Below, piece by piece: positions 27,664 to 29,221 of a DNA stretch of 29,221 nucleotides. Position 1 is the stretch's first letter. Each line of letters begins with the position of its first letter. Source of the stretch: a virus. Location: positions 1 to 29,221 of IMG/VR virus record IMGVR_UViG_3300044701_003360; one strand, 5' to 3'. A program made the position numbers and the translations under genes. The notes beneath the pieces are model-generated. The model searched no databases. It was not told the DNA's origin and worked only from the letters and a program-made list of their open reading frames with translations.

Positions 27664-29221
27664 ATGAGTTATGTAGACGCCCTTTGGGATAGGGATAAAG
27701 ATGTCATTCACGTCGTAGAACGTGATGCTAAAGGACATAGAAAATTTATCGATTATCCTGCAAAATATCTTTTTTATTATCCTGACGGAAAAGGAAAATA
27801 TAAAAGCATCTTCGGTGAAAATCTTAGTAAAGTTTCTACAAGAAGTTTTAAGGAATTTACTAAAGAGCAAAAAATTCACAGTAATCATACATTATATGAA
27901 AGTGACATTAATCCAGTATTCAGATGCTTAGAAGAAAATTATTTAGGTATCGACGCCCCTAAATTACATGTCGCATTTTTTGATATCGAAGTAGATTTCG
28001 ATCCAGAACGTGGATATGCTAGTCCAGATGATGCGTTTATGCCAATCACTGCTATCGCTGTTCATCTACAATGGATGGATACGTTAGTATGTTTAGCAAT
28101 ACCTCCCAAAACTTTGACCATGGATCAGGCCAAAGAGCAAGTCAAAGATTTTCCAAATACAATTTTATTTGAAACTGAAGCAGAAATGTTAGATACGTTT
28201 CTAACATTAATTGACGATGCAGATGTATTAACTGGTTGGAATTCGGAAGGTTACGATATTCCGTATACTGTTAACCGTGTTGTCAAAGTATTAAGCAAAG
28301 AAGACACTAAAAGATTCTGTTTGTGGGATCATTATCCTAAGAAAAGAGAATATGAAAAATTTGGTAAAATGGCTGTCACTTATGACTTGGTTGGCAGAGT
28401 ACATTTAGATAGTTTAGAAGTTTATAGAAAATACAAGTATGAAGAACAACATAGTTATCGATTAGATGCTATTGGTGAACTAGAGCTCGGTGAAAAGAAA
28501 ACGCAATACGAAGGAACTTTAGATCAACTTTATAATAACGATTTTAAAAAGTTCATTGAATATAACAGACAAGACACTTCTCTGTTAAACAAATTAGATA
28601 GAAAATTAAAATTTTTAGATCTAGCCAATGTACTTGCACATGGTAACACAGTACTATTACAAACTACAATGGGTGCTGTAGCCATGACCGAGCAAGCTAT
28701 CATTAACGAATCACATCAACAAGGATTAATTGTTCCTAGCAGAACTAGAAAATCAGAACAAGGCGACACACAAGCAGCTGGTGCATATGTAGCATATCCT
28801 AAAAAAGGATTACATGATTGGATTGGGGCAATTGATATTAACAGTCTTTATCCTAGTGCTATTCGAGCATTAAACATGGCACCTGAAACTATTGTGGGTC
28901 AGCTAAGACAAACTAAAACACAAGAATTTATTGAAACACAGATGACTTTATACAAAAAAAGTTTTGCTGGGTCTTGGGAAGATAAATTTGGTAGTTTAGA
29001 ATATGAGGCTGTGATTAATCAAGATAAAGCAGAAGAAATAACCATTGATTGGGAAAATGGTGATGTATCTATACATAGTGGTGCTGAAATTTATGAAATG
29101 ATTTTTAACAGTCATAAACCATGGATACTAAGTGCTAACGGTACGATCTTTACATATGAAAAAGAAGGTATTATTCCTGGACTGCTAAAACGCTGGTATG
29201 CTGAACGTAAAGAGATGCAGA
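27664..29221 (+). CDS. 43: DNA polymerase gp43, family B (5' part, cut by window end)
   Basis: The first ~519 residues of a T4-type replicative polymerase (T4: 898). N-terminal domain MSYVDALWDRDKDVIHVVER; 3'-5' exonuclease motifs FFDIEVD (D107, E109), GWNSEGYDIPY (D198) and EYNRQDTSLL (Y300, D304); polymerase motif A AIDINSLYPSAIRALNM with catalytic D391 (T4 D408). Motifs B and C lie beyond the window. It copies the phage genome with the gp45 clamp loaded by gp44/62. The start has GAGGAG and is preceded by an operator-like hairpin. No intein or split is visible in the part seen. Confidence 0.96.
   Translation, partial: MSYVDALWDRDKDVIHVVERDAKGHRKFIDYPAKYLFYYPDGKGKYKSIFGENLSKVSTRSFKEFTKEQKIHSNHTLYESDINPVFRCLEENYLGIDAPKLHVAFFDIEVDFDPERGYASPDDAFMPITAIAVHLQWMDTLVCLAIPPKTLTMDQAKEQVKDFPNTILFETEAEMLDTFLTLIDDADVLTGWNSEGYDIPYTVNRVVKVLSKEDTKRFCLWDHYPKKREYEKFGKMAVTYDLVGRVHLDSLEVYRKYKYEEQHSYRLDAIGELELGEKKTQYEGTLDQLYNNDFKKFIEYNRQDTSLLNKLDRKLKFLDLANVLAHGNTVLLQTTMGAVAMTEQAIINESHQQGLIVPSRTRKSEQGDTQAAGAYVAYPKKGLHDWIGAIDINSLYPSAIRALNMAPETIVGQLRQTKTQEFIETQMTLYKKSFAGSWEDKFGSLEYEAVINQDKAEEITIDWENGDVSIHSGAEIYEMIFNSHKPWILSANGTIFTYEKEGIIPGLLKRWYAERKEMQ

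Noticed and set aside
1-29221. CRISPR array, tRNA genes, integrase, transposase, attachment sites
   Set aside because: No regularly spaced repeats, no cloverleaf-like sequence in the short gaps, and no recombinase motifs in any frame; the window reads as a lytic phage.

Overview
The window is a piece of the genome of a T4-like (Tevenvirinae-type) marine myovirus. The evidence is a T4-type clamp-loader ATPase (gp44), the first ~519 residues of a family B DNA polymerase (gp43), a GroES/gp31-like co-chaperonin, PhoH, MazG-like, peptide deformylase, and T4-like late promoter sequences (TAAATA core) in intergenic gaps. The DNA is AT-rich (about one third G+C by eye), genes are packed with 1-30 nt overlaps, and no photosynthesis gene is present. 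That fits a phage of SAR11 (Pelagibacter) or another AT-rich marine bacterium better than a typical cyanophage, but the host is an inference. All genes are on the + strand except phoH.

Layout. 1-2.9 kb: end of a probable structural protein, small conserved phage proteins, a miniature Pol III alpha-like protein, GroES-like, MazG-like and a Bax-inhibitor-1 family membrane protein. 2.9-5.6 kb: small unknowns, a cytidylyltransferase-like enzyme, gp44 and two unknowns, closed by a perfect hairpin shared with the convergent phoH. 6.5-10.5 kb: two unknowns, then a lysis cassette (GH19 endolysin, inner-membrane spanin, lipoprotein spanin, EF-hand membrane protein as holin candidate) and two further envelope proteins. 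10.5-14.2 kb: a proteostasis operon (DnaJ, peptide deformylase, ClpA) under a host-type promoter that seems to produce a leaderless dnaJ mRNA.

15.3-25.3 kb is the most unusual part. Twelve of its fifteen genes start with the same short amphipathic motif, M-[KR]-x-x-[ED]-[LFI]-[LFM]-x(0-2)-E/N, resembling the N-terminal capsid-targeting sequence of T4 internal head proteins (IPI-III, Alt), which the prohead protease gp21 removes. The bodies behind the motif are unrelated: a zinc metallopeptidase, two DxD nucleotidyltransferases, a fusion of a KxDG ligase-like domain with a TxGH adenylyltransferase domain, a lytic transglycosylase, Cys-pair proteins and unknowns. A Dps-like protein and a 5'-nucleotidase lie among them without the motif. 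I infer a large cassette of proteins packaged in the capsid and ejected with the DNA.

25.4-29.2 kb: a long lysine-rich protein, a terminator and a consensus sigma-70 promoter, a small DsbA-like candidate, two small membrane proteins, and gp43 preceded by a hairpin (5-bp stem, 8-nt loop) abutting its ribosome binding site, the arrangement of the T4 gene 43 autogenous operator. In T4, gene 44 and gene 43 are nearly adjacent (44-62-regA-43); here about 23 kb separates them, and gp62 and RegA were not recognised. No tRNA, CRISPR, integrase or transposon was seen, and no gene-free stretch exceeds about 110 bases.
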